Positions 1 to 11,320 of a stretch of DNA of 64,000 nucleotides are shown here, in pieces. Source of the DNA: Myxococcus stipitatus (GTDB taxonomy: Bacteria > Myxococcota > Myxococcia > Myxococcales > Myxococcaceae); contig NZ_CP102770.1 of NCBI RefSeq assembly GCF_038561935.1, forward strand, positions 4,588,001 to 4,652,000, given 5' to 3'. The notes under the pieces were generated by a model, which saw nothing but the letters and a program-made list of their open reading frames with translations, was not told the DNA's origin and made no database searches. Both the position numbers and the translations under genes were made by a program. Within the stretch, counting starts at the first letter, position 1, and every line of letters begins with the position of its first letter.

Positions 1-2823
1 CAGCTCCACCTGGGCCGCAACGGCAAGGCCACCGGCTCCGCCTGGTTCGACGACGTGCGCCTCGAGCCCGTCGAGGACATCACCGCCTACGTCCCCCTCG
101 AGTCCGTGCGCTGGGCGGGGAAGGGCTTCCGCTACGACGACGGCGGGTGGATCTACGTCCACATCGAGGGCGAGCCGTACGAGCGAGGCCTCCAGTTCGG
201 CGAGCTCGTGTCGCAGGAGATCGTCCGCTACATGGAGAAGCTCGGCGTCCGGGCCGACAGTGCCGACGCCTCGAAGGGCTGGAACCACAAGCGGCTCCTG
301 GCCGACTCGCTCTTCCTGCGCAAGTTCGACGCCGAGTACCTCGAGGAGATGAAGGGCATCGCGGACGGCGCCAACAAGGGGGGCGCGAAGTTCAAGGGGC
401 GCGACCTCGATGTGCTCGACATCGTCACGCTCAACACCGCGGTGGACTCGGGCCAGCTCGAGGAGGCCAACCGCGCCACCGCGACGTCCCTCTCCGGCCG
501 CACCTTCCTCAAGGCGGATGAAGAGGCCGAGCGGGGAGGGAAGGGCGACCAGTGCTCCTCCTTCGTCGCCACGAAATCCGCGACGAAGGACGGCCGCGCC
601 ATCATCGGGCAGATCTTCATGTGGGACGGCTACACGGGCGTCCACTGGGACGTGATGCTCGACGTGCAGCCGACGCGCGGCAACCGCTTCATCATGCAGA
701 CCTTCCCGGGCGGCATCCACAGCGGCGCGGACTGGTTCATCAACTCCGCGGGCATCGTCATCGGCGAGACGACGGTGGGGCAGACGCCGTTCGACATCAA
801 CGGCACGCCGCAGTCCAACCGCATCCGCAAGGCCGCCCAGTACGCGAACTCCATCGACGACGTCGCGCGCATCATGAAGGAGAACAACAACGGCCTGTAC
901 ACGAACGACTGGACGCTCGCGGACGCGAAGACGGATGAGGGGGCCTGCCTCCTGCTGGGCACCAAGAAGACGCGCCTGTGGCGCACCGGCAGCAAGGGCA
1001 ACGCCGCCGACACGCCGGGAAACCTCAAGGACTTCATCTGGGCCAACAACAACAACCGCGACCTCGAGGTCCGCAAGGAGTCCGTCTCCAACCCGGACAA
1101 CGCTCCGGCGGACCTGGCCTTCAACACCTGGAACCGGGACATCGCCTTCTGGGAGTACTACGCGCGCCACGGCAAGAAGGGCTTCGACCTGGACTCCGCC
1201 ATCCGGATGATGGCCTCCAGCCCCATCAACCGTCCGCACGCCTGTGACGGCAAGGTCACCACGTCCGAGATGGCCGAGAAGCTGATGTTCCTCGCCCACT
1301 ACGGCAAGACGACGCTGCGCGAGAAGATGATCGGCAGCCGCTTCATGCCGGACCTGCCCGGCGCCACGCCGCACCTGTCACTCGGTTACACGACGTTCAA
1401 CCCCATCTCCGTCTCCCACCGGCTGAAGGAGGCGCGCAAGTCCTGGACGCCGCCCGAGGAGCCCAAGGCCCTCATTCAGGACTTCGCGAAGGTGAAGGAC
1501 GCGGTCTCCTTCGACAAGTCGCTCCTGTGGGCCAACACGCTGTTCCCCACGACGGATGGGGACAACTGGCTCGTCAGCGGGACGGCCGCGTACTGGCGGC
1601 TCGTGCGCGACGTGTCGGGCAACGAGGGCAAGCTGGACAAGTCCTTCGAGCAGCAGCGCGACGCGCTCGCCGAGCTCAATGACCGCTATCTCTTCACCAC
1701 CACGCGCGAGGCCGACGTCGCGCCCGCGACGGCGAAGACGGACTACGGCCGCTACGGCACGTACCTGGTGCCGCGCATCAAGGGCACCTTCGCGCTGCAC
1801 CAGCTCCGCCTGCTCCTGGGCAACGCGGACTTCTCCAAGGTGATGAACGCCGTCCACGCGCGCTACGCGAACAAGAACGTCACCACGGCGGACTTCAAGC
1901 GCATCGCGCAGGAGGTCTCGGGCAAGGACGTGGGCCCGTTCCTGTCGCAGTGGCTGGAGCGCACGGGCCTGCCGCAGCCGCGCATCCGCGCCACCGCCGC
2001 GCAGGTGAAGGACGGCTACGAGGTGACGCTCAAGGTGGAGCAGCCCGGCCCGAAGCCCTGGCACTTCGTGACGCTCGTCGAGGTGCGCACCGCGAAGGGC
2101 GCCACCCTGGAGCGCGTGGAGGTGAAGGGCTCCGCGAGCGAGACCTTCGTCCTGCGCACGCAGGAGGCCCCGGTGCGCGTGGTGTTCAACCCGGGCAACG
2201 ACGTGCCCGTGCCGCGCGAGCGCTTCCAGGTGCTGTCCAACCAGACGGATGCGTGGGAGCGGCTGCTCCTGGTGCACGGCACCGCCCGGCAGACGGAGTC
2301 CATGCGCACGCTGGTGCTGGGCTACCGCGAGACGCTCGCCGACATCTTCACCGAGCGCCTGGTCCCCGTGGCCCCGGACTTCGAGGTGACGGACGCGCAG
2401 CTCGCCGACCGCGACCTGATGGTCTTCGGAGGCGCCGAGGACAACGCGCTGCTGGCCCGCCTGGCCCAGGAGAAGAAGCTCCCCCTCGAGCTGGGCCGCC
2501 GCTACTTCCGCTGGCAGGGGAAGACCTACGGCCGCTCGGACGACGGCATCGCCATGGCGCTGCCCAACCCGTGGAACGCGAAGCGGACCCTGTACCTCTT
2601 CGTCGCGAACAGCGGCCTCCAGCTCTGGAACATGACGCGGACCTACCGCCGGGACCTGCGCGGCTGGGCCCAGTTCAAGGGCGGCGAGGTGACGAGCAAG
2701 GGCTTCCATGACCTGGAGGCCCTGTCGCAGGACGTGACGGTGGCTCCGGCTCCCGCGCCCGCGGCCCCCACGACGCCGGCTCCGGCGCCGTCCGTCCCCG
2801 CGCCGGTGATGGGCCAGCGCTGA
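1..2823 (+). CDS. C45-like N-terminal nucleophile hydrolase with aminopeptidase-like C-terminal region (5' partial)
   Basis: The reading frame is open from base 1, so the true start lies outside the window; 940 residues are visible. The first 20 or so residues (ending WFDDVRLE) look like the last strand of a beta-sandwich domain. Residues about 55-450 resemble peptidase C45/phospholipase B-like Ntn hydrolases: a GxPYERGxQFG motif near residue 60 and a DQCSSF motif whose Cys185 (visible numbering) is the expected nucleophile. Residues about 575-660 resemble the helical region of M1-type aminopeptidases (FALHQLRLLLG, FLSQWLERTGLPQP), but no zinc-binding HExxH is visible. The C-terminus is Pro/Ala-rich. 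The substrate is unknown. The family link is clear; the fusion is an inference. Confidence 0.8.
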   Translation, partial: QLHLGRNGKATGSAWFDDVRLEPVEDITAYVPLESVRWAGKGFRYDDGGWIYVHIEGEPYERGLQFGELVSQEIVRYMEKLGVRADSADASKGWNHKRLLADSLFLRKFDAEYLEEMKGIADGANKGGAKFKGRDLDVLDIVTLNTAVDSGQLEEANRATATSLSGRTFLKADEEAERGGKGDQCSSFVATKSATKDGRAIIGQIFMWDGYTGVHWDVMLDVQPTRGNRFIMQTFPGGIHSGADWFINSAGIVIGETTVGQTPFDINGTPQSNRIRKAAQYANSIDDVARIMKENNNGLYTNDWTLADAKTDEGACLLLGTKKTRLWRTGSKGNAADTPGNLKDFIWANNNNRDLEVRKESVSNPDNAPADLAFNTWNRDIAFWEYYARHGKKGFDLDSAIRMMASSPINRPHACDGKVTTSEMAEKLMFLAHYGKTTLREKMIGSRFMPDLPGATPHLSLGYTTFNPISVSHRLKEARKSWTPPEEPKALIQDFAKVKDAVSFDKSLLWANTLFPTTDGDNWLVSGTAAYWRLVRDVSGNEGKLDKSFEQQRDALAELNDRYLFTTTREADVAPATAKTDYGRYGTYLVPRIKGTFALHQLRLLLGNADFSKVMNAVHARYANKNVTTADFKRIAQEVSGKDVGPFLSQWLERTGLPQPRIRATAAQVKDGYEVTLKVEQPGPKPWHFVTLVEVRTAKGATLERVEVKGSASETFVLRTQEAPVRVVFNPGNDVPVPRERFQVLSNQTDAWERLLLVHGTARQTESMRTLVLGYRETLADIFTERLVPVAPDFEVTDAQLADRDLMVFGGAEDNALLARLAQEKKLPLELGRRYFRWQGKTYGRSDDGIAMALPNPWNAKRTLYLFVANSGLQLWNMTRTYRRDLRGWAQFKGGEVTSKGFHDLEALSQDVTVAPAPAPAAPTTPAPAPSVPAPVMGQR

Positions 2824-2990
2824 CCTCCGGGGCGTGGCGCCGGGAGGGCTCTTTTCCGCGAATTGGCAAGAGTTCCCGGCGCACTTCGGAGGAATAGGAC
2901 GGGGGCGAGGCTGTTTTTCCAGCCCGCCCGGATGGACGACGGCCATTCGGGTCCGGCAGCATCCCCCGTCTCTCTGTCCCCCGGAGCCTC

Positions 2991-5150
2991 ATGAGCCCCA
3001 AGAAGTTCCTTGCCCAGCGCGCCTGGGCCACCCATGCCCTTGGCACCCTGCTGCTGACGGGCTGCGCCAGCTCGCCGCAGCCTGCTCCCACCCCGGAGAC
3101 GCCGCCCGCGGCCGAGGCCGCTCCCGTCGCGCAGGCCGCTCCGGCCCCCGCACCGTGGTCCGTTCCCGTCGCGGAGTCCCTGTCCGCCGAGGCCGTCCGC
3201 GCGCTGGGCGTCGAGCTGAAGAACCTGGATGCCTCGGTCCGCCCGCAGGATGACTTCTACCAGTTCGTCAACGGGACCTGGCTGAAGACCACGCCCATCC
3301 CCGCGGACCGCGCGCGCTACGGCACGTTCATCGAGCTGGCGGACAAGGCCGAGCTGGCGCTGCGCACCATCATCGAGGAGGCCGCCGCCGCGAAGGACCG
3401 CAAGGCTGGCTCCACGCCGCAGAAGGTGGGCGACCTCTACAACAGCTTCATGGACACCCAGCGCATCGAGTCGCTGGGCCTCAAGCCCATCGCCGGTGAG
3501 CTGTCCCGCGTGCGCAAGCTGAAGCGCAAGGACCAGCTCCCGGAGCTCTTCGCGGAGCTCCAGCGCGACGGCGTCCAGACGCCCTTCGGCATGTTCGTGG
3601 GCCAGGACCAGAAGCAGGCCACGCGCTACATCGCGTACGTGAGCCAGGGCGGACTGGGCCTGCCGGACAAGGACTACTACTCCAAGCAGGAGCCCAAGTT
3701 CGTCGAGATCCGCGCCGCGTACGTCGCGTACATCGAGAAGCTCCTCACGCTGGCGGGGGAGAAGGACGCGAAGAAGGCCGCGCAGGACATCCTCGCGTTC
3801 GAGACGGCGCTGGCCGACAAGAGCTGGACCCGGGTGAAGAGCCGGGACCGCGAGGCCACCTACAACCTCAAGAGCATCCAGGAGCTGGAGGCGCTGACCA
3901 AGGGCTTCGCGTGGGCGCGCTTCTTCAAGGCCGCGGGCGCCGAGGCGACGCCCGCCGTCATCGTGCGTCAGCCCGACTTCTTCGAGGCGCTGGCGGGGCT
4001 CCTCGACACCACGCCGGTGCCGGTGCTCAAGCAGTACCTCGCGTTCAAGGTCGTCTCCGCCCGTGCGCCGCTGCTGTCGAGCCCCTTCGAGCAGGCCTCG
4101 TTCGAGTTCAACGGCAAGACGCTGCAGGGCCTCCAGGAGAACCGCCCGCGCTGGAAGCGCGGCGTGGCCTCCGTGGACGAGGCGCTGGGCGAGGCCGTGG
4201 GCCAGCTCTACGTGGAGCGGCACTTCAGCCCCGCGTCGAAGGAGCGCATGAAGGAGCTCGTCAGCAACCTGCGCGAGGCCTTCCGCGTGGGCATCGACGG
4301 GCTGCCCTGGATGAGCGCGACGACCAAGGCGCAGGCTCAGGACAAGCTCGCCAAGTTCAACGTGAAGATCGGCTACCCGGACAAGTGGCGGGACTACTCG
4401 AAGCTGCAGATTGTCGCCACGGACCTGGTCGGCAACATGCGCCGCAGCGACGCGTTCGAGTTCCAGCGCATGGTGGGCAAGCTGGGCAAGCCCATCGACC
4501 GTGAAGAGTGGGGCATGACGCCGCAGATGGTGAATGCCTACTACAGCTCCACGATGAACGAGATCGTCTTCCCGGCCGCCATCCTCCAGCCGCCGTTCTT
4601 CAACCCGGAGGCGGACGACGCGACGAACTACGGCGCCATCGGCGGCGTCATCGGCCATGAGATCAGCCACGGCTTCGACGACCAGGGCAGCCGCTCGGAC
4701 GGCGACGGCAACCTGCGCAACTGGTGGACGGACGAGGACAAGAAGGGCTTCGAGAGCCGCACCTCCGTGCTGGTGGCGCAGTACTCGGGCTTCAGCCCGC
4801 TGGAGTCGATGAAGGTCAACGGCGAGCTGACGCTGGGCGAGAACATCGGCGACCTGAGCGGCCTCACCGTGGCGTACCAGGCCTACAACCTGTCGCTGAA
4901 GGGCCAGCAGGCGCCCTCCATCGCGGGCTTCACGGGCGCGCAGCGCTTCTTCCTCGGCTGGGGGCAGATCTGGCGCGGCCTGTACCGCGATGACACCATG
5001 CGCCAGCTGCTCCTCACCGACAGCCACTCGCCGCCGATGTACCGGGTGAATGGTGTGGTGCGGAACATGCCGGAGTTCTACGAGGCGTTCGGTGTGAAGC
5101 AGGGCGACGCGGGCTGGCTGCCGCCCGAGCAGCGCGTGAAGATCTGGTAG
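2991..5150 (+). CDS. M13 family zinc metallopeptidase, lipoprotein (neprilysin/PepO-like)
   Basis: 719 residues, the usual length for M13 endopeptidases, which cut short peptides outside the cytoplasm. The N-terminus is a lipoprotein signal with lipobox LTGC (Cys25), then an Ala/Pro-rich linker to about residue 60. The M13 N-domain follows (DDFYQFVNGTWLK, about residues 85-97). The zinc site is complete: HEISH at residues 556-560 and ENIGD with Glu617 and Asp621. A GGAG ribosome site lies 5 bases before the ATG. The gene stands alone, 167 bases after the preceding one; a GC-rich hairpin follows the stop. Confidence 0.95.
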   Translation: MSPKKFLAQRAWATHALGTLLLTGCASSPQPAPTPETPPAAEAAPVAQAAPAPAPWSVPVAESLSAEAVRALGVELKNLDASVRPQDDFYQFVNGTWLKTTPIPADRARYGTFIELADKAELALRTIIEEAAAAKDRKAGSTPQKVGDLYNSFMDTQRIESLGLKPIAGELSRVRKLKRKDQLPELFAELQRDGVQTPFGMFVGQDQKQATRYIAYVSQGGLGLPDKDYYSKQEPKFVEIRAAYVAYIEKLLTLAGEKDAKKAAQDILAFETALADKSWTRVKSRDREATYNLKSIQELEALTKGFAWARFFKAAGAEATPAVIVRQPDFFEALAGLLDTTPVPVLKQYLAFKVVSARAPLLSSPFEQASFEFNGKTLQGLQENRPRWKRGVASVDEALGEAVGQLYVERHFSPASKERMKELVSNLREAFRVGIDGLPWMSATTKAQAQDKLAKFNVKIGYPDKWRDYSKLQIVATDLVGNMRRSDAFEFQRMVGKLGKPIDREEWGMTPQMVNAYYSSTMNEIVFPAAILQPPFFNPEADDATNYGAIGGVIGHEISHGFDDQGSRSDGDGNLRNWWTDEDKKGFESRTSVLVAQYSGFSPLESMKVNGELTLGENIGDLSGLTVAYQAYNLSLKGQQAPSIAGFTGAQRFFLGWGQIWRGLYRDDTMRQLLLTDSHSPPMYRVNGVVRNMPEFYEAFGVKQGDAGWLPPEQRVKIW

Positions 5151-5162
5151 TCGTCACACGCT

Positions 5163-5189
5163 CCCCGCCGTCCGACCCGGGCGGTGGGG
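5163..5189 (+). terminator. possible terminator hairpin after the M13 peptidase gene
   Basis: CCCCGCCG at 5163-5170 pairs with CGGTGGGG at 5182-5189 (8 bp with one G-U), 12 bases after the peptidase stop codon. No U-tract follows, so intrinsic termination is only possible. Confidence 0.35.
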
Positions 5190-5284
5190 GCTTCCTGGGC
5201 CCCTCGGTGGAGGGGCCCTCGGGGCCGGGTGGACAGGGCCCTGGGGATGTTTACGCTGGTGCGTCCCTCACCGAGGTCGCTCGC

Positions 5285-5509
5285 GTGAACCCCATCGTGC
5301 TTCGCGTCGTCTGTGGTCTGCTGTTCACCGCGCTCGTGCTGGGCGTCGTCGTGCATCCGCCCGACAACCTCACGCAGGGGCTGGGGATGTTGCTCCCGGC
5401 GAGCATGTTCCTGGGTGTGGCCCTCAAGGGCCCCCGGAGGAGCCTCCTCCCGAAGAAGAAGAAGGGCCCCCCGCCCGTGGCCGCGCAGGACGTGTTCCCG
5501 CCGACCTGA
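5285..5509 (+). CDS. small membrane protein, unknown function
   Basis: 74 residues from a GTG start (MNPIVLRVV). Two hydrophobic segments (about residues 5-20 and 32-46) suggest an integral inner-membrane protein. The tail is basic (LLPKKKKG) and should lie in the cytoplasm. An upstream in-frame ATG at 5207 would add a Gly/Pro-rich stretch unlike a protein start, so the GTG is preferred. No family recognised. It is convergent with the fumarase gene. Confidence 0.6.
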   Translation: MNPIVLRVVCGLLFTALVLGVVVHPPDNLTQGLGMLLPASMFLGVALKGPRRSLLPKKKKGPPPVAAQDVFPPT

Positions 5510-5529
5510 GGGCGAAGGACCTCTCGCCC
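5510..5529. terminator. possible bidirectional hairpin between convergent genes
   Basis: GGGCGA (5510-5515) and TCGCCC (5524-5529) form a 6-bp stem with an 8-base loop in the 35-base gap between the small membrane protein and the fumarase gene. There is no U-tract. It is weak and offered for its position. Confidence 0.25.
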
Positions 5530-5544
5530 CCAGGAGAACAGCGC

Positions 5545-7176
<1,632 letters not shown>

Positions 7177-7351
7177 CGCGTGGCCTCTACGGGGGAGTCT
7201 TCGGGGGCAGGAGTAGCGCCCCTGGGGCCGGGATGGGAGCCAAAAACGTGGCGGAGGGCCTGGACCCGGGGTGAGGAGGGGCTCGGCCTCCGGGAGGGGG
7301 AGGGGGGCCGACGGTCGGCTGGTGGTCAGCCCGCCCGGTCGACAACTCGCG

Positions 7352-8740
7352 ATGCGGCCCGGTTGTGCGATGCTGTGGCCCCCCGTGGCTTCCTCCTCCG
7401 TACAGGCACTGTGGCTGGCTCTCCTGGCGCTCTCGAGCGGCGCCACGGCCCTCGCGGCTGAACCCTCCACCGTCGAACAGCGGGCCCGCGAGGACCTGGA
7501 CCGGCAGCTCCAGGCCCTGGTCAAGACGCCTCCCCCGGAGGTCGTCATCACCTACGAGGGCCTCCCTGGCGCGGGCACGTCGCGCGCCTACAAGCTCCTG
7601 GAAGTGGACTTCCTCCTCAACGGCCAGCCGCTCGCGGTGCCGGGGCTGGATGTCCTGAGCGGACCGGGCATCCACCGCCTGGCGGCGCTCAAGGTGGACG
7701 AGGGCTCCTACACGCTCGTCTCCCGTGTCACCTACACCAACGACGCCTGGAACCTGTTCAGCGAGGAGAGTGGCTTCCTCTGGAAGATGACGGCCTCCGT
7801 CACGTTCCAGGCGCAGAAGGGGCTGCGGATGCGGGTGCGCGTGCTGCCCGCCATCAACCCCACGGCGCCGGACCCCCGGCTCAAGCTGAAGCTGTCGCAC
7901 GATGTATCGGCGGAGATGACCGCGCCGCTCGCGGACTCGACGCTGCTGGCGGAGACGACCGACGCGGGCTTGGCGCCCGTGGCGAAGGTGACGCCGCCGC
8001 CCGTGACGCCGCCTGTCACGCCGCCCCCCGTGACGCCTCCGCCCGTCGCGGTGACGCCGCCGGTGGTCGCGACGGGACGGGATGCTCCGGAGCAGGGGCC
8101 GGTGGCACCGGGCCGCTTGTCGCTGCGAGTGCTCGTCGGGAAGAAGCCCGTGGCCGCCACGGCGTTCGTCCGGGGCAAGGGCCCGCCGCAGCGCGTGCTG
8201 CTGGAGAAGGGCGCGCGAGCCCCGTCGCAGGTGATGGTGCCTCCGGGTGAGTACACGGTGGATGTGATCGCCAAGGGATTCCTCGCGCAGACGCGGCAGG
8301 TGAAGGTCACGCGCGAGAAGGAGTCCTCGGTGTCCTTCGTGCTGGTGAAGGCGCCGGCGAAGAAGGCGCAGCAGGCGCAGGTGAAGAACGAGCGCGTGGA
8401 GCTGCCCAAGCTGCCGCGCTTCGCGGAGAAGCAGGCCGCGCCGCGCAAGGGCTCCACCACGGCGATGGCCCTGCTGGTGGACATGCTGGTTCGCGACGAG
8501 TCCCTGCGGCTGAAGCTCGAGGGCCACACGGACAATCGCGAGGTGCCGGCGTCGGCGCGTCAATCCCTGTCCGAGGCTCGGGCCCGGGCGCTGGCGGAGG
8601 TGCTGGTGCGCTCCGGACTGAGCCCCTCGCGCATCGAGTCGGCGGGACTGGGCGACACGCGCCCCAAGGCGCCGAACCTGATTCCTCGCGGGCGGGAGCT
8701 GAACCGCCGCGTGGACATCGTGCTCGTGCGCGGCAAGTAG
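7352..8740 (+). CDS. secreted OmpA-like protein with PEGA-like domain
   Basis: 462 residues. A signal peptide spans about residues 1-36 (an alternative ATG 6 codons later, at 7370, would give a more typical length). A unique beta-rich region follows to about residue 205, then a PVTPP-repeat linker (about 210-235). Next is a PEGA/carboxypeptidase-regulatory-like beta domain ([15 protein letters not shown], about 290-330). The C-terminal OmpA/MotB peptidoglycan-binding domain has LEGHTDNRE near residue 391 and a NRRVDIVL end. It probably ties the envelope to peptidoglycan. Divergent from fumarase. Confidence 0.85.
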   Translation: MRPGCAMLWPPVASSSVQALWLALLALSSGATALAAEPSTVEQRAREDLDRQLQALVKTPPPEVVITYEGLPGAGTSRAYKLLEVDFLLNGQPLAVPGLDVLSGPGIHRLAALKVDEGSYTLVSRVTYTNDAWNLFSEESGFLWKMTASVTFQAQKGLRMRVRVLPAINPTAPDPRLKLKLSHDVSAEMTAPLADSTLLAETTDAGLAPVAKVTPPPVTPPVTPPPVTPPPVAVTPPVVATGRDAPEQGPVAPGRLSLRVLVGKKPVAATAFVRGKGPPQRVLLEKGARAPSQVMVPPGEYTVDVIAKGFLAQTRQVKVTREKESSVSFVLVKAPAKKAQQAQVKNERVELPKLPRFAEKQAAPRKGSTTAMALLVDMLVRDESLRLKLEGHTDNREVPASARQSLSEARARALAEVLVRSGLSPSRIESAGLGDTRPKAPNLIPRGRELNRRVDIVLVRGK

Positions 8741-8746
8741 CGCGCG

Positions 8747-9508
8747 TCAGCGGGTCGCGCGCCCGGCCTTCACCGCGGGCTTCACTTCATACGCCCCCGT
8801 CCTGGCGTTGATGGACGTGCGAGGCACACGGGGGCTCTCCTCGAAGAGCGTGTACGCCGGCTGGAGGCTCTTCCACAGGGCGAGCCGCTCCGCGTCCGAG
8901 CCCGCCTCCTTCTCCAGGGCCGCCATGCCGGCCGCGTCGAGTCGGCGCGGGAAGATGTGGATGGGGGCATCCCGCTTCGTCCGAGCGCGCGTGTCCAGGG
9001 CCATCAGGTACAGCTCCTCGATGGGGCCGTCCTGGATGGCGATGCAGCCGATGCTCACGCAGTCGCCGTGCACGAAGATGTCGCCGCCCAGCGGGACACC
9101 GGGCTTCTGGTGGTGCCTGTCCGCCGCGTTGGGATAGCTGACGCGGATGGAGAGGTGGTAGTTGCTCCACGGGTTGAAGAGGTCGAGGGTGTAGAAGCCC
9201 TCGGGGACCTGGAGGTCGCCCTGGCGGCGCTTGGGGCCCAGCTCGCCCGACGCGGCGCAGAACGGGTAGGTGCGCACCTTCACCAGCGGCCCGTCCTTGG
9301 GGCCGGCCCAGACCTCCAGCTCCCGCTCATGCTTGAAGGCCCGGACATAGAGCTGCTCGGTGGGCCACGGCGTCCCGGCGGCGGCGAAGAGGGCGGTGAC
9401 GTCCTTCATCCGCTGCTTGCGAGCGGTCGCGACGCGGTCCTCCGCGTGGGCGCTCAGGGCGAGCAGGGCTCCGACGACAGCGGCGACGCGTGTGAGCGAG
9501 AGTCTCAT
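8747..9508 (-). CDS. L,D-transpeptidase (YkuD fold), exported
   Basis: 253 residues with a signal peptide (about 1-21, cleavage after SAHA). The catalytic motif of L,D-transpeptidases is present: His147-Gly148, then Ser152-x-Gly154-Cys155 (HGDCVSIGC). These enzymes make 3-3 peptidoglycan cross-links or attach proteins to peptidoglycan; some YafK/ErfK-like members cut such links. The pattern around HGDC is closest to YafK-like proteins. It is the last gene of a three-gene minus-strand unit, 25 bases after the DUF2071 gene. Convergent with the OmpA-like gene, 6 bases away. Confidence 0.9.
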   Translation of the reverse strand: MRLSLTRVAAVVGALLALSAHAEDRVATARKQRMKDVTALFAAAGTPWPTEQLYVRAFKHERELEVWAGPKDGPLVKVRTYPFCAASGELGPKRRQGDLQVPEGFYTLDLFNPWSNYHLSIRVSYPNAADRHHQKPGVPLGGDIFVHGDCVSIGCIAIQDGPIEELYLMALDTRARTKRDAPIHIFPRRLDAAGMAALEKEAGSDAERLALWKSLQPAYTLFEESPRVPRTSINARTGAYEVKPAVKAGRATR

Positions 9509-9533
9509 GGCGCGTGGGACACCTGGGAGGCGC

Positions 9534-10571
9534 TCATCGTTCCAGGGGCCCGGTGAAAGGGGCATGGCGCTCCCGGCGCAGGGGCCGCCAGCGGTAGGCG
9601 CACTCCGTCAGGTGCAGCACCGAGTCCAGCCGAGCACCGGGCGCGAGCGGGCCGTCCTCGAAGTATTCGGAGTACAGCTCCACGGGCGAGCAGAAGCGGG
9701 CGTTCCACGGCTCGCGGTCGATGGTGAGCACGTAGACGAAGTCCCCCGACACGCCGAGCGCGTCGTAGCACTCCACCAGCGGCTCCTGCAGGTCCTGGAG
9801 CCCCGTCCACACGCTGCCGAGGGGCGGTTGGGTGCGTGGCTTCGTGTCGAACACCGCGACCAGCTTGCCCCCGGCAAACGCCGCCTCCGGGTCCACGGCG
9901 ACGGTGAGCAGGTCTCCCTCGCGCGCCATCACCATGTTCGCCTCGCCGAAGGAGTGGAAGCGGAACTCGTCCAGCGCGTTGCCCACGTGGCGCATCACGG
10001 GGTCATTGGTCTCGCTGCGCACGAAGTACCCGCCGCGCCGCCACTCCCCCCGCGCGTTGCGGTAGCGCACCGCCGCCCGATAGCTGACCTGGTAGAAGCA
10101 CACCCCTAACAAGGGCGACACCCCCTGCGGACGCATGTCGCGCAGCGACGACATCAACACCTGGACCCAGGCGGTGCCTCGGTGGATTTCGGGCACCAGC
10201 GGCGCGGGGAGCAGCCGCGCGAGCCGGTCCGCGTCCACCGCGTAGTTGATGGACACCGCCTCCACCCAATGTGTCTGCACTTGCGTCAGCCAGGGAATGG
10301 AAGGGCATTCATCCATGCCCGGGGAGCTGGGGCTCGGGTCCTGGCTTTGTTCGAGCAGGCGGGCGGCCTCGCGCAACGCCTCATGGCCTGACGGCGTGGG
10401 ACCCCAGCGGCGCTGGTGCTCGCGCACGAAGCCCGCGCTCCGGAGTGCTTGCAACGCCAACATCGGGTCGACGACACCGGCCCGTGTGAGTCGTGCGAGC
10501 AGCTCGCGCTCCTCCAGGCCGAGCGGCTCGGTCGCCAGCGCCACCAGGGCCGCGAGGGCTTCCGGCGTCAT
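9534..10571 (-). CDS. winged-helix/DUF2071 (YqjF-like) fusion protein
   Basis: 345 residues. Residues about 1-70 look like a winged-helix fold (LLARLTRAGVVDPMLALQALRSAGFV). Residues about 95-340 match the YqjF/DUF2071 family (WVEAVSINYAVDADRLARLLP, then conserved WVQVLMSSLRDMRP and YFVRSETNDP). The biochemical role of DUF2071 is unknown. The ATG overlaps the stop of the upstream membrane-protein gene (ATGA at 10568-10571), so translation is probably coupled. The family call is solid; the winged-helix call is inference. Confidence 0.75.
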   Translation of the reverse strand: MTPEALAALVALATEPLGLEERELLARLTRAGVVDPMLALQALRSAGFVREHQRRWGPTPSGHEALREAARLLEQSQDPSPSSPGMDECPSIPWLTQVQTHWVEAVSINYAVDADRLARLLPAPLVPEIHRGTAWVQVLMSSLRDMRPQGVSPLLGVCFYQVSYRAAVRYRNARGEWRRGGYFVRSETNDPVMRHVGNALDEFRFHSFGEANMVMAREGDLLTVAVDPEAAFAGGKLVAVFDTKPRTQPPLGSVWTGLQDLQEPLVECYDALGVSGDFVYVLTIDREPWNARFCSPVELYSEYFEDGPLAPGARLDSVLHLTECAYRWRPLRRERHAPFTGPLER

Positions 10572-11182
10572 ACCAGCCGAGCCGTGGGCGCCTGGGCCGC
10601 GAGTCGCTTGCGCCGCGCGCGATGGAGCAGCAGCCCGCCGCCGAACTGGACCGCGAACCACAGGGCTCCCAGCAGGTTGAAGGCCTGGTCCGGCACGAAA
10701 GGCATCACCAGGGCCACCGCGGCGAAGAACGCGGCCACCGAGAACCAGACGCGGCCCATGAGCGCGCCCATCATCGAGAAGGCCGTGGCGAACAGCACAC
10801 AGGCCACCGACGGCATGAACAGCCGGTCCAGACCGAGCAGCCAGTTGAGGAGCGCCACGCAGACCATGCCGCCGATGAAGGTGGTCCAGATGGCCCAGAT
10901 CTGCCGCTCGATGAAGGAGCGCGCCCCCGCCGTCTGGCCTCGCTTGAGGACGAAGATGGAGGCGATGTTGAACGCCAGCACGATGCCCCAGAGGAGGACA
11001 TAAGCGTGCGGCGTGCGATGTGACTGGGACCAGAGCCACTGCGTGCCCATGAAGCCCGTGGCGTTGGTGAAGGCGTGGAGCATCCAGATGGTGCCCCAGT
11101 TCTGCAGTGCCGAGTCGTCACGCGCCTGCGTCACGACGCGGCGGATGAGCTCGAGTGCCTGGCTTGCTTCTTCGCGATTCAT
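10568..11182 (-). CDS. multi-pass membrane protein, unknown function
   Basis: 204 residues. A soluble N-terminal helix (MNREEASQALELIRRVVTQARDD) is followed by about five to six membrane segments between residues 35 and 185, and a basic C-terminal tail (HRARRKRLAAQ). No catalytic motif is visible and I do not recognise the family. It is first in the three-gene unit and overlaps the winged-helix/DUF2071 gene by 4 bases, so the helix-turn-helix protein and this membrane protein may work together. The start is chosen at MNREE because the upstream frame is not membrane-like. Confidence 0.7.
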   Translation of the reverse strand: MNREEASQALELIRRVVTQARDDSALQNWGTIWMLHAFTNATGFMGTQWLWSQSHRTPHAYVLLWGIVLAFNIASIFVLKRGQTAGARSFIERQIWAIWTTFIGGMVCVALLNWLLGLDRLFMPSVACVLFATAFSMMGALMGRVWFSVAAFFAAVALVMPFVPDQAFNLLGALWFAVQFGGGLLLHRARRKRLAAQAPTARLV

Positions 11183-11320
11183 CGTGACTTCGAGTCTACG
11201 CGAACTGCTTCCACATGGCTGTACTCGAGTACCACCACGCTCGCGCAGCACGGCTGTCTGAGATGGGACCTTCATGCAATGGTGAGAGTTTCGTCGAAGG
11301 TATTACTTGCCAGGGCACAT

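Noticed and set aside
1378-2946. Long minus-strand open frame inside the C45-like gene
   Set aside because: His/Arg/Leu-rich sequence without domains, wholly antisense to a well-supported gene; typical of high-GC third codon positions.
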